Shown here piece by piece: positions 17,042 to 25,345 of a stretch of 64,000 bases of DNA. The DNA comes from Comamonas avium (GTDB taxonomy: Bacteria; Pseudomonadota; Gammaproteobacteria; Burkholderiales; Burkholderiaceae_C). The stretch's first letter is position 1. Each line of letters opens with the position of its first letter. Where the stretch lies: assembly GCF_014836675.1 (NCBI RefSeq), contig NZ_JACSQK010000003.1:480544-544543 (forward strand), written 5' to 3'. A model generated the notes under the pieces. That model did no database searches. It saw only the letters and a list, made by a program, of their open reading frames with translations, and was not told the origin of the DNA. The translations under genes were made by a program, and so were the position numbers.

Positions 17042-18140
17042 GTATCCACCTGAAAAATGCAAGCTTGCTATAGAACATCAGATAAAAAACGAAACTAAAT
17101 AGAAAAGACACTGCGGTCAGTAATTTGCTTTGATACGTTAGAACGGCCAATCCACACGGAATCATTGCATAAACCCAGAGAAAAGGTGAAGTTAGGCCAT
17201 TTTGCATTGCCTTAGAAAAATTAGAAAAAAGTTTTTTTGCCCAACGCTTGTTGGCTAGAGAATGCAAATGAGAAAAATCTGGCTCAGTGGGGCTGTAACC
17301 CTCGCGCAAGCAACGACGCAAAACGCTGAAAGCTACTTCAATAATCGGGTAAGAGCATATAAGAAGGCTTGTCCATGGCGAGATGCTGCTGTTACGCTCT
17401 GGAAGAAGTACAGCGATCCAAGCAAGCGTAAATCCTAGAAAATAAGCACCACCATCACCGAGGAAAATTTTTCCTTTGGGCCAATTTACAAGAAAGAATC
17501 CACCTACGGCACCAGCTATGATCAGGCATGTGAACGCTAGTGGAATATCGCCCACTTGGCGGGCAATGAATCCAAATGCAGCTAAAATAATAAGGGCAGT
17601 ACCTGCTGTAAGTCCATTCAGGCCATCAATAATATTGATTGCATTGGCGACACCACCAACTGCAATGGCAGTGAAAATAACAGAAATTAGAGTGAAACCG
17701 AGAAGGTAATCAAATCCTGGTATATCAACGTGGGTAAGTGATACGCCTGTAATACCCCAGCCAAGTACACCAGAGGCCATAGTCGCCAAAAGCCTGACTT
17801 TGACTGATACTTTCTTGGTCAGGTCTTCAAGTAGACCAAAAATAAATGCAGGTATACCCGCTAACAAAATAGCACTCAGAATGACTCTTTTTTCACTAGC
17901 TGCAATGTCATGGCTTGAGGCTGCAAATCCTGCAAGTATGCCAATCGCAATACCAATGCCACCGATGCGGGGTGTTGGGGTTGTGTGAACTTTTTGAACA
18001 CCATCACTTGAGTCCATTGAAAAATTGCCATGCCATTTCTTTGTCAATACCAGAAATAGGCAGGTAAAAAACGAGGCAAGAAGTGCAATAAATGCGTCAT
18101 ACCTTAATAATTCTAAAAATGAAAATTGGCTTGAAGACAT
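17034..18140 (-). CDS. Undecaprenyl-phosphate sugar-1-phosphate transferase, WecA/WbpL/MraY family
   Basis: A 368-aa polytopic membrane enzyme that would start O-unit assembly by moving a sugar-1-phosphate to undecaprenyl phosphate. Family motifs are present: TPTPRIGGIGI near residue 55, the acidic LLEDLTKK (Glu-Asp in place of Asp-Asp), and NAINIIDGLNGLTAG near 165-180. It is the only gene of the locus on the minus strand, transcribed away from argB, which is a common place for the initiating transferase at the end of an O-antigen cluster. The sugar moved may be FucNAc, GlcNAc or QuiNAc; sequence alone does not decide. Confidence 0.85.
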   Translation of the reverse strand: MSSSQFSFLELLRYDAFIALLASFFTCLFLVLTKKWHGNFSMDSSDGVQKVHTTPTPRIGGIGIAIGILAGFAASSHDIAASEKRVILSAILLAGIPAFIFGLLEDLTKKVSVKVRLLATMASGVLGWGITGVSLTHVDIPGFDYLLGFTLISVIFTAIAVGGVANAINIIDGLNGLTAGTALIILAAFGFIARQVGDIPLAFTCLIIAGAVGGFFLVNWPKGKIFLGDGGAYFLGFTLAWIAVLLPERNSSISPWTSLLICSYPIIEVAFSVLRRCLREGYSPTEPDFSHLHSLANKRWAKKLFSNFSKAMQNGLTSPFLWVYAMIPCGLAVLTYQSKLLTAVSFLFSFVFYLMFYSKLAFFRWIPK

Positions 18141-18272
18141 CCGGTTTTTTCTTTAGGGGCTAAGTTATTGGTCTGTCGGCAGTCTTGGTGCATCTGAATT
18201 GAGGCTCTAATTGCGGCACAATGCAGCCCATCCGTATTGATCATTGTCCCACGTGACTGAACATTAGCAATC

Positions 18273-19166
18273 ATGACCGACTCCACCACCCACATTGCCC
18301 CTCGCGACAAGGCCGAAATTCTGGCTCAGGCCTTGCCTTACATACGCAAGTTCCATGGCAAGACCATGGTCATCAAGTATGGCGGTAACGCCATGACCGA
18401 TCCTGCACTGCAGGCGGACTTTGCGGAAGATGTGGTGCTCTTGAAGTTGGTGGGCATCAACCCGGTGGTGGTGCATGGCGGGGGGCCGCAGATTGAAACC
18501 GCTCTGAACCGATTGGGCAAAAAGGGTCAGTTTATTCAAGGCATGCGTGTCACCGATGCCGAGACGATGGAAGTGGTGGAGTGGGTGCTGGCCGGTGAAG
18601 TGCAGCAGGACATCGTGGGCCTGATTCATCAGGCGGGTGGCAAGGCCGTGGGCCTGACAGGGCGCGATGGTGGTTTGATTCGTGCCAAGAAATTGAAGTT
18701 GCTGGATAACAAAGATCCATCGATCGAGCATGATGTGGGGCAAGTGGGTGACATTGTGGCAATTGACCCGAATGTGGTGCAGGCGCTACAGGATGATGCC
18801 TTCATTCCGGTGATTAGCCCCATCGGGTTTGGCGAAGAGAACGAGAGCTACAACATCAACGCTGATGTGGTGGCCAGCAAGCTGGCCACCGTGTTGCAGG
18901 CTGAAAAACTGGTGTTGCTGACCAATACTCCAGGGGTGCTGGATAAGGGGGGCAACCTGCTGACCGATCTGACCGCGCGCGAGATTGACGGCTTGTTTGC
19001 AGATGGCACTATCTCTGGCGGCATGCTGCCCAAGATTGCCGGTGCGCTGGATGCGGCCAAGGCTGGCGTGAATGCCGTGCACATCATTGACGGCCGCGTG
19101 CCGCATGCCATGCTGCTGGAGATTTTGACGGACCAAGCCTATGGCACGATGATTCGCAGCCACTAA
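18273..19166 (+). CDS. argB: Acetylglutamate kinase
   Basis: A 297-aa amino-acid kinase family protein that phosphorylates N-acetyl-L-glutamate, the second step of arginine synthesis. Visible motifs are IKYGGNAM at 34-41, [11 protein letters not shown] near 66-76, the substrate segment [11 protein letters not shown], and GGMLPKI with the lysine that stabilises the transferred phosphate. The N-terminal extension (residues 10-28) and long C-terminus are as in the arginine-inhibited hexameric type. It stands alone, with a strong terminator directly after it. A divergent promoter region (18141-18272) separates it from the polysaccharide locus. Confidence 0.95.
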   Translation: MTDSTTHIAPRDKAEILAQALPYIRKFHGKTMVIKYGGNAMTDPALQADFAEDVVLLKLVGINPVVVHGGGPQIETALNRLGKKGQFIQGMRVTDAETMEVVEWVLAGEVQQDIVGLIHQAGGKAVGLTGRDGGLIRAKKLKLLDNKDPSIEHDVGQVGDIVAIDPNVVQALQDDAFIPVISPIGFGEENESYNINADVVASKLATVLQAEKLVLLTNTPGVLDKGGNLLTDLTAREIDGLFADGTISGGMLPKIAGALDAAKAGVNAVHIIDGRVPHAMLLEILTDQAYGTMIRSH

Positions 19167-19175
19167 TCCACGAAT

Positions 19176-19208
19176 ACGCTGAGCACTGAAAAGTCTCAGC
19201 GTTTTTTT
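19176..19208 (+). terminator. Intrinsic terminator after argB
   Basis: ACGCTGAG (19176-19183) pairs perfectly with CTCAGCGT (19195-19202) across an 11-nt loop and runs into seven T residues. It lies 9 nt after the argB stop. Confidence 0.9.
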
Positions 19209-19367
19209 ATGCATTTGATGCAAGAGCGAGAATTGGCCACTGCCAAGCCAGTGAGAAAAGTCACTACTATCGCGTGAAGGTATACAAGGCAGTTCCGCGT
19301 GCGGATTGCACCATTCAACGCAGATGGAGCGCCAAGAGCATAAAAAGGCGCACATAGGGGGCATGTG

Positions 19368-20090
19368 ATGCGGCTTTTGCTGGTTGAAGACGATTTGATG
19401 GTGGCCAGCGGTATGAAGCTGGGTCTGGCCGATGCTGGTTATGCCGTGGACTGGGTCAGCAGCGCTGAGCGTGCGCTGGAAGTGCTGGCGCAGGAGTCTT
19501 TCGATATCGCTATTTTGGACATTGGCCTGTCAGGCATGGACGGGCTGGAATTGCTGTCTCGCATGCGTGGCAAAGGGATGAACTGCACGTGTATGCCAGT
19601 GCTGATGCTGACGGCACGTGATGGCTTGCATGACCGTGTACGTGGGCTTGATCTGGGGGCTGACGATTACATGGTCAAGCCCTATGAGCTGCCTGAACTC
19701 TTGGCGCGGCTGCGTGCATTGCTGCGCCGCTCACAAGCCGCTAACAGTGCGGTGTTGAGCTTTGGTCCGCTGGCTCTGGATACTGCAGCGCGCAGTGCCT
19801 GTGTATGGGCGGGTGGCCAGGAGGGCAGTGGCGAGCTGCAGACCATTGACCTGGGGCCTCGTGAGTGGACTGTTTTGGAGTACTTGCTGATTCATGCGCC
19901 CAAGCCCGCCAGCAAAGACAAGCTGCTTCAGGCCTTGACAGGCTGGGATAAAGAGATCACACCGAACGCAGTGGAAGTTTATGTATCGCGCCTGCGCGCC
20001 AAATTGGAGCCGTATGGGGTGGCCTTGCGTTCAATCCGAGGCTTTGGATACCGCCTGGATTTGCTTCAACAAGAAACTGTGATTGTTTGA
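19368..20090 (+). CDS. OmpR/PhoB-family response regulator (QseB/TctD-like)
   Basis: A 240-aa two-component response regulator. The receiver domain (1-115) has the acidic pair in LLLVEDD, phospho-acceptor D51 in DIAILDIGLSG, and K104 in YMVKPYE. The C-terminal winged helix (about 135-235) has PREWTVLEYLL and VEVYVSRLRAKL. I start at ATG 19368, which follows AGGGGG at good spacing; a GTG at 19365 is an alternative. The cognate kinase gene follows after about 100 nt, which hold a palindromic repeat. The signal sensed is unknown. Confidence 0.9.
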   Translation: MRLLLVEDDLMVASGMKLGLADAGYAVDWVSSAERALEVLAQESFDIAILDIGLSGMDGLELLSRMRGKGMNCTCMPVLMLTARDGLHDRVRGLDLGADDYMVKPYELPELLARLRALLRRSQAANSAVLSFGPLALDTAARSACVWAGGQEGSGELQTIDLGPREWTVLEYLLIHAPKPASKDKLLQALTGWDKEITPNAVEVYVSRLRAKLEPYGVALRSIRGFGYRLDLLQQETVIV

Positions 20091-20094
20091 ATTT

Positions 20095-20183
20095 AATAGC
20101 TGCAAGCGCTTTGTTTTCAATGATTTCAATGCTTATTTACATTGAAATCTAATGTGCATAAGCGTTATAAGCTCATTTTTTAA
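20095..20183. repeat. Dispersed imperfect palindrome, copy A
   Basis: The left arm AATAGCTGCAAGCGCTT resembles the inverse of the right arm AAGCGTTATAAGCTCATT. The centre holds a perfect 10-bp inverted repeat, GATTTCAATG (20122-20131) with CATTGAAATC (20140-20149). It lies between response regulator and kinase genes, so it probably sits in the shared transcript. It belongs to a family seen at five other places in the window. Confidence 0.7.
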
Positions 20184-20188
20184 TATTT

Positions 20189-21262
20189 ATGCAATTACTC
20201 ATTCGCAAGCGCTGGGTGGCTTTGTTTTTGCCAATGTTGCTGCCCATGCTGGGGCTGATGCTGTCGGCCGTTTGGCTGGGTTACAGCGTGGCCACGCAGA
20301 TTGCCGAGCATCCGGGGCAGTCGCCTGCTGTGCAAGACCTGTTGCTCACCAGCTTGCCCGCTTTGCTGATGCTGCTGGTGCTGGCAGCCATGGCGCATAT
20401 GGCCGCTCGCAGGGCGCTGACGCCTTGGCTCACTTTGGCGCAGGCCGTTCAATCCAGATTGCCCAAAGATGTCCGTCCGATTGACAACGTACCGGATGCA
20501 CCTGCCGAGGTACAGGCCATGGCCAATGCGCTAAATCGGCTTTTTGCAAAAGCCCATGCTGAAAATGAGACCCAGCAGCGGTTTATCGCTGATGCTGCAC
20601 ACCAGTTGCGCACACCTTTGGCGGCTTTGCAGTCGCAAGTCGAGGCGTGGGCTTTGATGGCCCAGAGTGCTTCAGGCAAAAGCATTGTGCTGTCGGCTGA
20701 GCAAGTCGATCAGTTGCGCAAGGCATCGCGCAGAACCACACAATTGGCCAACCAGCTCTTGGCCTTGTCGCGTGTAGACAGTGGCCTGGAGCAGGGCGCA
20801 GCGGCGCAGCGGGTGGATTTGAAAAGCCTGTGCGAGGCGTTGCTGGAGTCATTTTTGGACAGCGCTTTGGTCAAAGGCCTGGATTTGGGGCTGGAGGCGG
20901 AGTCAGCCCACGTCACAGGTCACGAATGGTTGCTGCGTGAATTAATAAGCAACGTCTTAGACAACGCCATCAAATACACGCCGCAAGGCGGGCAAGTGAC
21001 ATTGCGGTGCGGCAGAAAAATTGCAGACGAGCGGGGTATGCGCGCCTATGTCGAAGTCGAAGATGATGGCCCGGGTGTTGCAGTGGGTGAGTACACACGT
21101 TTGACCCAGCGCTTTTACCGTGTGCCTGGTGTTGTCGCAGAGGGGACTGGATTAGGACTTGCGATTGCACAAGAAATAGCCCAAGGCCACGGTGCTGACC
21201 TGCGTTTTGGGCAAGGTGCGTATGACCAAGGAATGAAAGTACAACTCATATTCAGTGAGTAA
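20189..21262 (+). CDS. Sensor histidine kinase partner of the upstream response regulator
   Basis: A 357-aa membrane kinase. Hydrophobic segments at about 8-32 and 52-72 flank a periplasmic loop of only about 20 residues, so the input may be in or near the membrane. The HisKA box has the phosphorylated H138 in AAHQLRTPLAALQ. The ATPase domain shows the N box SNVLDNAIKYTP, the G1 box DDGPGV and the G2 box GTGLGLAIAQ. It lies about 100 nt downstream of the regulator gene and is presumably co-transcribed. It resembles the TctE/QseC group but lacks their long sensor loop. Confidence 0.9.
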   Translation: MQLLIRKRWVALFLPMLLPMLGLMLSAVWLGYSVATQIAEHPGQSPAVQDLLLTSLPALLMLLVLAAMAHMAARRALTPWLTLAQAVQSRLPKDVRPIDNVPDAPAEVQAMANALNRLFAKAHAENETQQRFIADAAHQLRTPLAALQSQVEAWALMAQSASGKSIVLSAEQVDQLRKASRRTTQLANQLLALSRVDSGLEQGAAAQRVDLKSLCEALLESFLDSALVKGLDLGLEAESAHVTGHEWLLRELISNVLDNAIKYTPQGGQVTLRCGRKIADERGMRAYVEVEDDGPGVAVGEYTRLTQRFYRVPGVVAEGTGLGLAIAQEIAQGHGADLRFGQGAYDQGMKVQLIFSE

Positions 21263-21352
21263 CAACTTCTGATTCTCTTGATCTGACAAACGGTTACTTC
21301 CGCTATGCTCTGTGAGAGAATGAATTGATTTACCTGTTGATTTGCCTGCCTT

Positions 21353-22042
21353 ATGTCCGTATCTGAAGTTCTGAGCCCACTGACCGAAATAGCCGAGACT
21401 GTAGTTGCCAATCCTTCGCTGGAGGAGCAGCCCCGCACGCGCAAGCGCCCTAAACCCGGTGAGCGTCGTGAGCAGATTCTTCAGGCATTGGCGGCCATGC
21501 TGGAAAAGCCTGGCAGTGACCGCATCACTACGGCAGCCCTGGCAGCGAATCTATCTGTCAGTGAAGCGGCGTTGTACCGTCATTTCGCCAGCAAGGCGCA
21601 GATGTTCGAAGGGTTGATTGACTTTATCGAGCAGTCAGTCTTCGCCTTGGTGCAGCAGGTCGCTGGCCGCGAGGGGGAAGCAGTTGAAATGACGCCAGAA
21701 GACGGTGCTCGCCGCGCAGCGCGCATTGTTGCGTTGCTGCTGCAATTTGCTGAGCGCAACCCCGGTATGGTGCGAGTGATGGTGGGCGATGCCTTGCAGC
21801 TGGAGCATGACCGCTTGCAAGCACGCATGAATCAGTTTTTTGACCGTATCGAGTCGACACTTCGCCAATGCCTGCGTCCTGCTGCGGGTGCTTTGGGCTC
21901 TGCGACGCCCACGGTGGAAGCGCAGGTTGCAGCCAGTGTGCTGATGTCTTTTGTTTTAGGACGCATGCAGCGCTTCGTGCGTACAGGCTTTCGCCGGCAG
22001 CCCACAGAAAACATGGATGCCAGCCTGGCGATGCTGATTTAA
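21353..22042 (+). CDS. slmA: Nucleoid occlusion factor, TetR-family SlmA-like
   Basis: A 229-aa TetR-fold DNA-binding protein. The basic linker RTRKRPKPGERREQIL precedes the helix-turn-helix (ITTAALAANLSVSEAALYRHF, about 60-80). The C-terminal domain includes LLLQFAERNPGMVRVM and GRMQRFVRTGFRRQPT, which match SlmA. SlmA binds chromosomal sites and blocks FtsZ ring assembly over the nucleoid. Its position near argB is the arrangement I know from related betaproteobacteria. A perfect-looking terminator follows. Confidence 0.85.
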   Translation: MSVSEVLSPLTEIAETVVANPSLEEQPRTRKRPKPGERREQILQALAAMLEKPGSDRITTAALAANLSVSEAALYRHFASKAQMFEGLIDFIEQSVFALVQQVAGREGEAVEMTPEDGARRAARIVALLLQFAERNPGMVRVMVGDALQLEHDRLQARMNQFFDRIESTLRQCLRPAAGALGSATPTVEAQVAASVLMSFVLGRMQRFVRTGFRRQPTENMDASLAMLI

Positions 22043-22063
22043 AAATACCAGGCACCCAACCCC

Positions 22064-22096
22064 AAAGGGCGACAGCGAAGGCTGCCGCCCTTTTTT
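22064..22096 (+). terminator. Intrinsic terminator after slmA
   Basis: A 13-nt arm at 22064-22076 (AAAGGGCGACAGC) pairs with 22081-22093 (one A-C mismatch) around a GAAG loop, then continues as T residues to 22096. Confidence 0.9.
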
Positions 22097-22194
22097 GTTA
22101 CCTGCTGGAATCACGGATGCCGGGGTGAGAATAAAAAATCCTTGAAGCCAAGGGTTTGCACCTATGCTCAAAGCAGAGGGATGTTTTTACGATT

Positions 22195-22218
22195 AAAAAA
22201 GAACGCACGTTCGTTTTT
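22195..22218. promoter_or_regulatory. Candidate TetR operator upstream of the beta-oxidation regulator
   Basis: A 24-bp palindrome centred at 22206/22207 with core GAACG-CA-CGTTC, flanked by A-runs on the left and T-runs on the right; only one outer pair is mismatched. It ends 11 nt before the start of the TetR-type gene. TetR regulators commonly autoregulate through such sites, so this is the likely binding site controlling the regulator and the downstream acyl-CoA genes. Confidence 0.65.
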
Positions 22219-22229
22219 ATTGGTAATGC

Positions 22230-22922
22230 ATGTCTCTCACCCCACACATTTTTCCCACCGTCCCAACCAGCTCTGCCGCTGCACCTAAGCCGCGGGGAGC
22301 AGGGGCCAGCCATCGCGCTTCTCCCAAAGGGCTGCAGACCAAGGCCCACATTATTGATGCTGCCTTGCAGCTGGCCATGCACAACGGCCTGGAAAGCTTG
22401 TCGATTGGTGGCTTGGCCGAAGCAACGCAGATGAGCAAGTCAGGCGTTTTTGCCCACTTCGGTTCACGCGAAGAACTTCAGATTTCGGTGATTCGTGAAT
22501 ATCACCAGCGCTTTGAGCAAGAGGTTTTTTACCCGGCGCTGCAGGCTGAGCGCGGCTTGCTGCGACTGCGCGCACTGTTCGACAACTGGATGAAGCGCAC
22601 CAGCGTCGAGTTGGACTCGGGCTGCATTTATATCAGTGGCGCGATTGAGTTCCACGACAACATTGGTCCTGTGCGCGATGCGCTGGTCAACTCCGTGGGC
22701 ACGTGGCACGAGGCCATGCGCCGCTCCATCACCCAGTGCAAAGAACTTGGTGACCTGGCCGCAGATGTCGATGAAAGCCAGGTTCTGTCAGAAATTCACG
22801 GCCTGATTCTGGTGCTGCATTACGAGGCGCGCTTCATGCGCAGCTCGGGTGCCATGCAGCGCGCTTTGGCAGGTTTTGAAAGCATTTTGCTGCGCTACGG
22901 CGCACAGCCCCTTCAGGCGTAA
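22230..22922 (+). CDS. TetR/AcrR-family regulator of the fatty-acid oxidation cluster
   Basis: A 230-aa protein with a low-complexity N-terminal tail (1-35) and a TetR helix-turn-helix: IIDAALQLAMHNG followed by SIGGLAEATQMSKSGVFAHF (about 59-78). The C-terminal ligand domain includes SGCIYISGAIEFHD and a histidine-rich stretch. It is the first gene of an apparently colinear acyl-CoA cluster, 47 nt before the FadE-like gene, and has a palindromic operator candidate just upstream. By analogy with other TetR regulators of beta-oxidation it may be relieved by acyl-CoA; the ligand is inferred, not seen. Confidence 0.85.
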   Translation: MSLTPHIFPTVPTSSAAAPKPRGAGASHRASPKGLQTKAHIIDAALQLAMHNGLESLSIGGLAEATQMSKSGVFAHFGSREELQISVIREYHQRFEQEVFYPALQAERGLLRLRALFDNWMKRTSVELDSGCIYISGAIEFHDNIGPVRDALVNSVGTWHEAMRRSITQCKELGDLAADVDESQVLSEIHGLILVLHYEARFMRSSGAMQRALAGFESILLRYGAQPLQA

Positions 22923-22969
22923 GCCACACCCTTCACAACTGTTATTGCTGATACACGAGGAGACAAACC

Positions 22970-24766
22970 ATGCCCAGCTACAACCCGCCCCTGCGCGACA
23001 TGCAATTCTTGATGCACGAAGTGTTCAAGATCGAAGAAGAATACAAAGCGCTGCCCAAGCATGCCGAGGTGGATGCCGACACCATCAATGCCGTGCTGCA
23101 GGAGGCAGGCAAATTTGCTGCCAACGTGGCATTTCCTTTGAACATCAGCGGTGATGAAGAGGGCTGCCATCTGGACAAGACCACGCATGAAGTGACCACC
23201 CCCAAGGGCTACAAAGAAGCCTATGCACAGTTTGTAGAAGGTGGCTGGCCTGCACTGTCGTGCGACCCGGCATACGGTGGACAAGGGCTGCCCTTTGCCG
23301 TCAACTCGGCGTTGTACGAAATGCTCAACAGCGCCAATCAGGCGTGGACCATGTACCCGGGTCTGTCGCATGGCGCTTACGAAGCATTGCACGCCCATGG
23401 CTCTGATGACCTCAAGACCAAGTACCTGCCCAAGCTGACCAGTGGTGAGTGGACTGGCACCATGTGCCTGACCGAACCCCATTGCGGCACCGATCTGGGA
23501 CTGCTGCGCTCCAAGGCTGAGCCACAGGCGGATGGCACCTACAAGATCACGGGCAACAAGATTTTTATTTCGGCAGGTGAGCACGATTTCACCTCCAACA
23601 TCATTCACCTGGTGCTGGCACGTTTGCCCGATGCGCCTGTGGGCTCCAAGGGCATCAGCCTGTTTGTGGTGCCTAAGTACAAAGTCAATGCCGATGGCTC
23701 GCTCGGTGAGCGTAACGGCATTTACTGCGGTGGTCTGGAGCACAAGATGGGCATCAAGTCCAACGCGACCGCTCAGATCGTGATGGAAGATGCAGTTGGC
23801 GAAATGGTGGGCCAGCCCAACAAGGGCCTGCAAGCCATGTTCGTGATGATGAATGCCGCACGTCTGGGCGTGGGCAACCAGTCGCTGGGTCTGACCGAAG
23901 TGGCTTACCAAAACGCGCTGGCCTACGCCAAGGATCGTCTGCAAATGCGCAGCCTCTCGGGCGTCAAAGCCAAAGACAAGCCTGCCGACCCCATCATCGT
24001 GCACCCCGACGTGCGCCGCATGTTGCTGACGGCCAAGGCGTATGCCGAAGGCGGCCGTGCGCTGTCAACTTTCTGCGCACTGCTGATCGACAAAGAGCTG
24101 AACCACCCTGACGAGAAGGTGCAAAAAGACAGCGCTGACTTGGTGGCACTGCTTACGCCCATCGTGAAAGCCTTCCTGACCGACAACGGCTGGATTGCCA
24201 CCACCGCCAGCCAGCAGGTCTTTGGCGGCCATGGCTTCATCAAAGAATGGGGCATGGAGCAGTACGTACGCGATAACCGTATCAACATGATCTATGAAGG
24301 CACCAACGGCGTGCAGGCACTGGATCTGCTGGGCCGCAAAGTGCTGGGCAATCAGGGCGCAACACTGAAGAAGTTTGGCAAGCTGGTGGCGCAGCTGGTG
24401 GAAGAAGAGGGCGTCAACGAGAAGATGGCCGAGTTCATCAACCCCATCGCCATGCTGGGCGAGCAGATGACCAAGTTCACCACCGAAATCGGATTCAAGG
24501 GCATGCAAAACCCTGACGAAGTGGGTGCTGCATCGGTGGATTACCTGCGTGTAGCCGGCCACCTGGTGTTCGGCTACCTGTTTGCCCGCATGGCCCAGGT
24601 GTCATTGCGTGCCATTGCGGCCGGTAATACCGATCCGTTCTACGTCGGCAAACTGCAAACCGCACGCTTTTACTTTGCCAAGCTGTTCCCCGAAACCGTC
24701 ACGCTGATGCGTACCGCACGTGCCGGTAGCAAGGTGCTGATGGATACCGACGCAGCTCTTAGTTAA
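22970..24766 (+). CDS. fadE: Acyl-CoA dehydrogenase with C-terminal extension (FadE-type)
   Basis: A 598-aa flavoprotein that introduces the 2,3 double bond in acyl-CoA and passes electrons to ETF. It has the longer architecture with an N-terminal extension, a central FAD/acyl-CoA core (MCLTEPHCGTDLGLL at 165-179) and a C-terminal extra domain. The catalytic glutamate is E443 in MIYEGTNGVQALDLLGRK. GAGGAG at 22957-22962 gives a strong ribosome site for ATG 22970. It stands first among the enzymes of the TetR-led cluster. Length points to the medium/long-chain FadE5/ACAD-C type, not the 380-aa short type. Confidence 0.9.
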   Translation: MPSYNPPLRDMQFLMHEVFKIEEEYKALPKHAEVDADTINAVLQEAGKFAANVAFPLNISGDEEGCHLDKTTHEVTTPKGYKEAYAQFVEGGWPALSCDPAYGGQGLPFAVNSALYEMLNSANQAWTMYPGLSHGAYEALHAHGSDDLKTKYLPKLTSGEWTGTMCLTEPHCGTDLGLLRSKAEPQADGTYKITGNKIFISAGEHDFTSNIIHLVLARLPDAPVGSKGISLFVVPKYKVNADGSLGERNGIYCGGLEHKMGIKSNATAQIVMEDAVGEMVGQPNKGLQAMFVMMNAARLGVGNQSLGLTEVAYQNALAYAKDRLQMRSLSGVKAKDKPADPIIVHPDVRRMLLTAKAYAEGGRALSTFCALLIDKELNHPDEKVQKDSADLVALLTPIVKAFLTDNGWIATTASQQVFGGHGFIKEWGMEQYVRDNRINMIYEGTNGVQALDLLGRKVLGNQGATLKKFGKLVAQLVEEEGVNEKMAEFINPIAMLGEQMTKFTTEIGFKGMQNPDEVGAASVDYLRVAGHLVFGYLFARMAQVSLRAIAAGNTDPFYVGKLQTARFYFAKLFPETVTLMRTARAGSKVLMDTDAALS

Positions 24767-24767
24767 G

Positions 24768-24800
24768 TAGCTGCCAGCGCACGTATTTCCTTCAATGTGA
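24768..24800. repeat. Dispersed palindrome, copy B (left half only)
   Basis: AAGTAGCTGCCAGCGCACGT directly after the fadE stop matches the left arm of the palindromic element seen complete at 20095, 32253, 49479 and 55847. No right arm is found; the DUF2147 ribosome site follows. I read it as a truncated or decayed copy. Confidence 0.5.
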
Positions 24801-24823
24801 AAGTCTTTGATACGGAGGTTCTC

Positions 24824-25258
24824 ATGAATAAAGTGTTAGCAGCTCTGGTTTTCGTAGCTTTCGGTGCGCCAGCCATGGCGCAGATGTCACCAGTCGGTTT
24901 GTGGAAGAGCCTGGATGAAAAAACCCAGGCCCCCAAATCGGAAGTGCGCATCACCGACCACGGTGGCGTACTGACCGGCAAGGTGGAGCGTGTGCTGCGT
25001 GAGGGTGCCAACCCCAACGCGGTCTGCGACAAGTGCGCGGATGACCGCAAAGACAAGCCTGTGGTGGGTCTGGAAATCATCCGTGGTGCCAAAAAGGCTG
25101 AGGGCAAAGACGTCTGGGAAGACGGCAAGATTCTTGACCCCGAAAACGGCAAAACCTACACGCTGCGCATGACCCCGATTGAAGGCGGTGCAAAGCTGGA
25201 AGTGCGCGGCTCTATCGGCCCCTTCGGGCGTACCCAGACCTGGGTGCGCGTACAGTAA
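24824..25258 (+). CDS. DUF2147 domain-containing secreted protein
   Basis: A 144-aa protein with a signal peptide (MNKVLAALVFVAFGAPAMA, cleavage after residue 19, before QMSP) and a DUF2147 core: PVGLWKSLDEKTQAP, EVRITDHGGVLTGKV, a CDKCADD pair of cysteines and ILDPENGKTY. Function of the family is not established; the fold is thought to be a small beta structure facing the periplasm. The start at ATG 24824 follows GGAGGT at 24814-24819; an in-frame ATG at 24797 is less likely. It lies between the fadE and fadB genes, a recurring neighbour in related bacteria as I recall. Confidence 0.82.
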   Translation: MNKVLAALVFVAFGAPAMAQMSPVGLWKSLDEKTQAPKSEVRITDHGGVLTGKVERVLREGANPNAVCDKCADDRKDKPVVGLEIIRGAKKAEGKDVWEDGKILDPENGKTYTLRMTPIEGGAKLEVRGSIGPFGRTQTWVRVQ

Positions 25259-25277
25259 AGAAGAACAACGCTGACCC

Positions 25278-25317
25278 GGCCTGCATGGCGCTTACCTGGT
25301 GGGGCGTCATGCAGGCC
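25278..25317. other. Hairpin upstream of the FadB-type gene
   Basis: GGCCTGCATG (25278-25287) and CATGCAGGCC (25308-25317) form a perfect 10-bp stem with a 20-nt loop. No T-run follows, so it is more likely an mRNA structure or rho-dependent element than an intrinsic terminator. It ends 28 nt before the fadB start. Confidence 0.6.
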
Positions 25318-25345
25318 TATGGGCAGCATTCAATGGAACATTCTC

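Noticed and set aside
19209..19277. 22-codon frame after the argB terminator
   Set aside because: No ribosome site, no homology that I recognise, and it starts inside the terminator tail.
22913..24004. 363-codon minus-strand frame opposite fadE
   Set aside because: Antisense to the catalytic core of fadE; no supporting signal.
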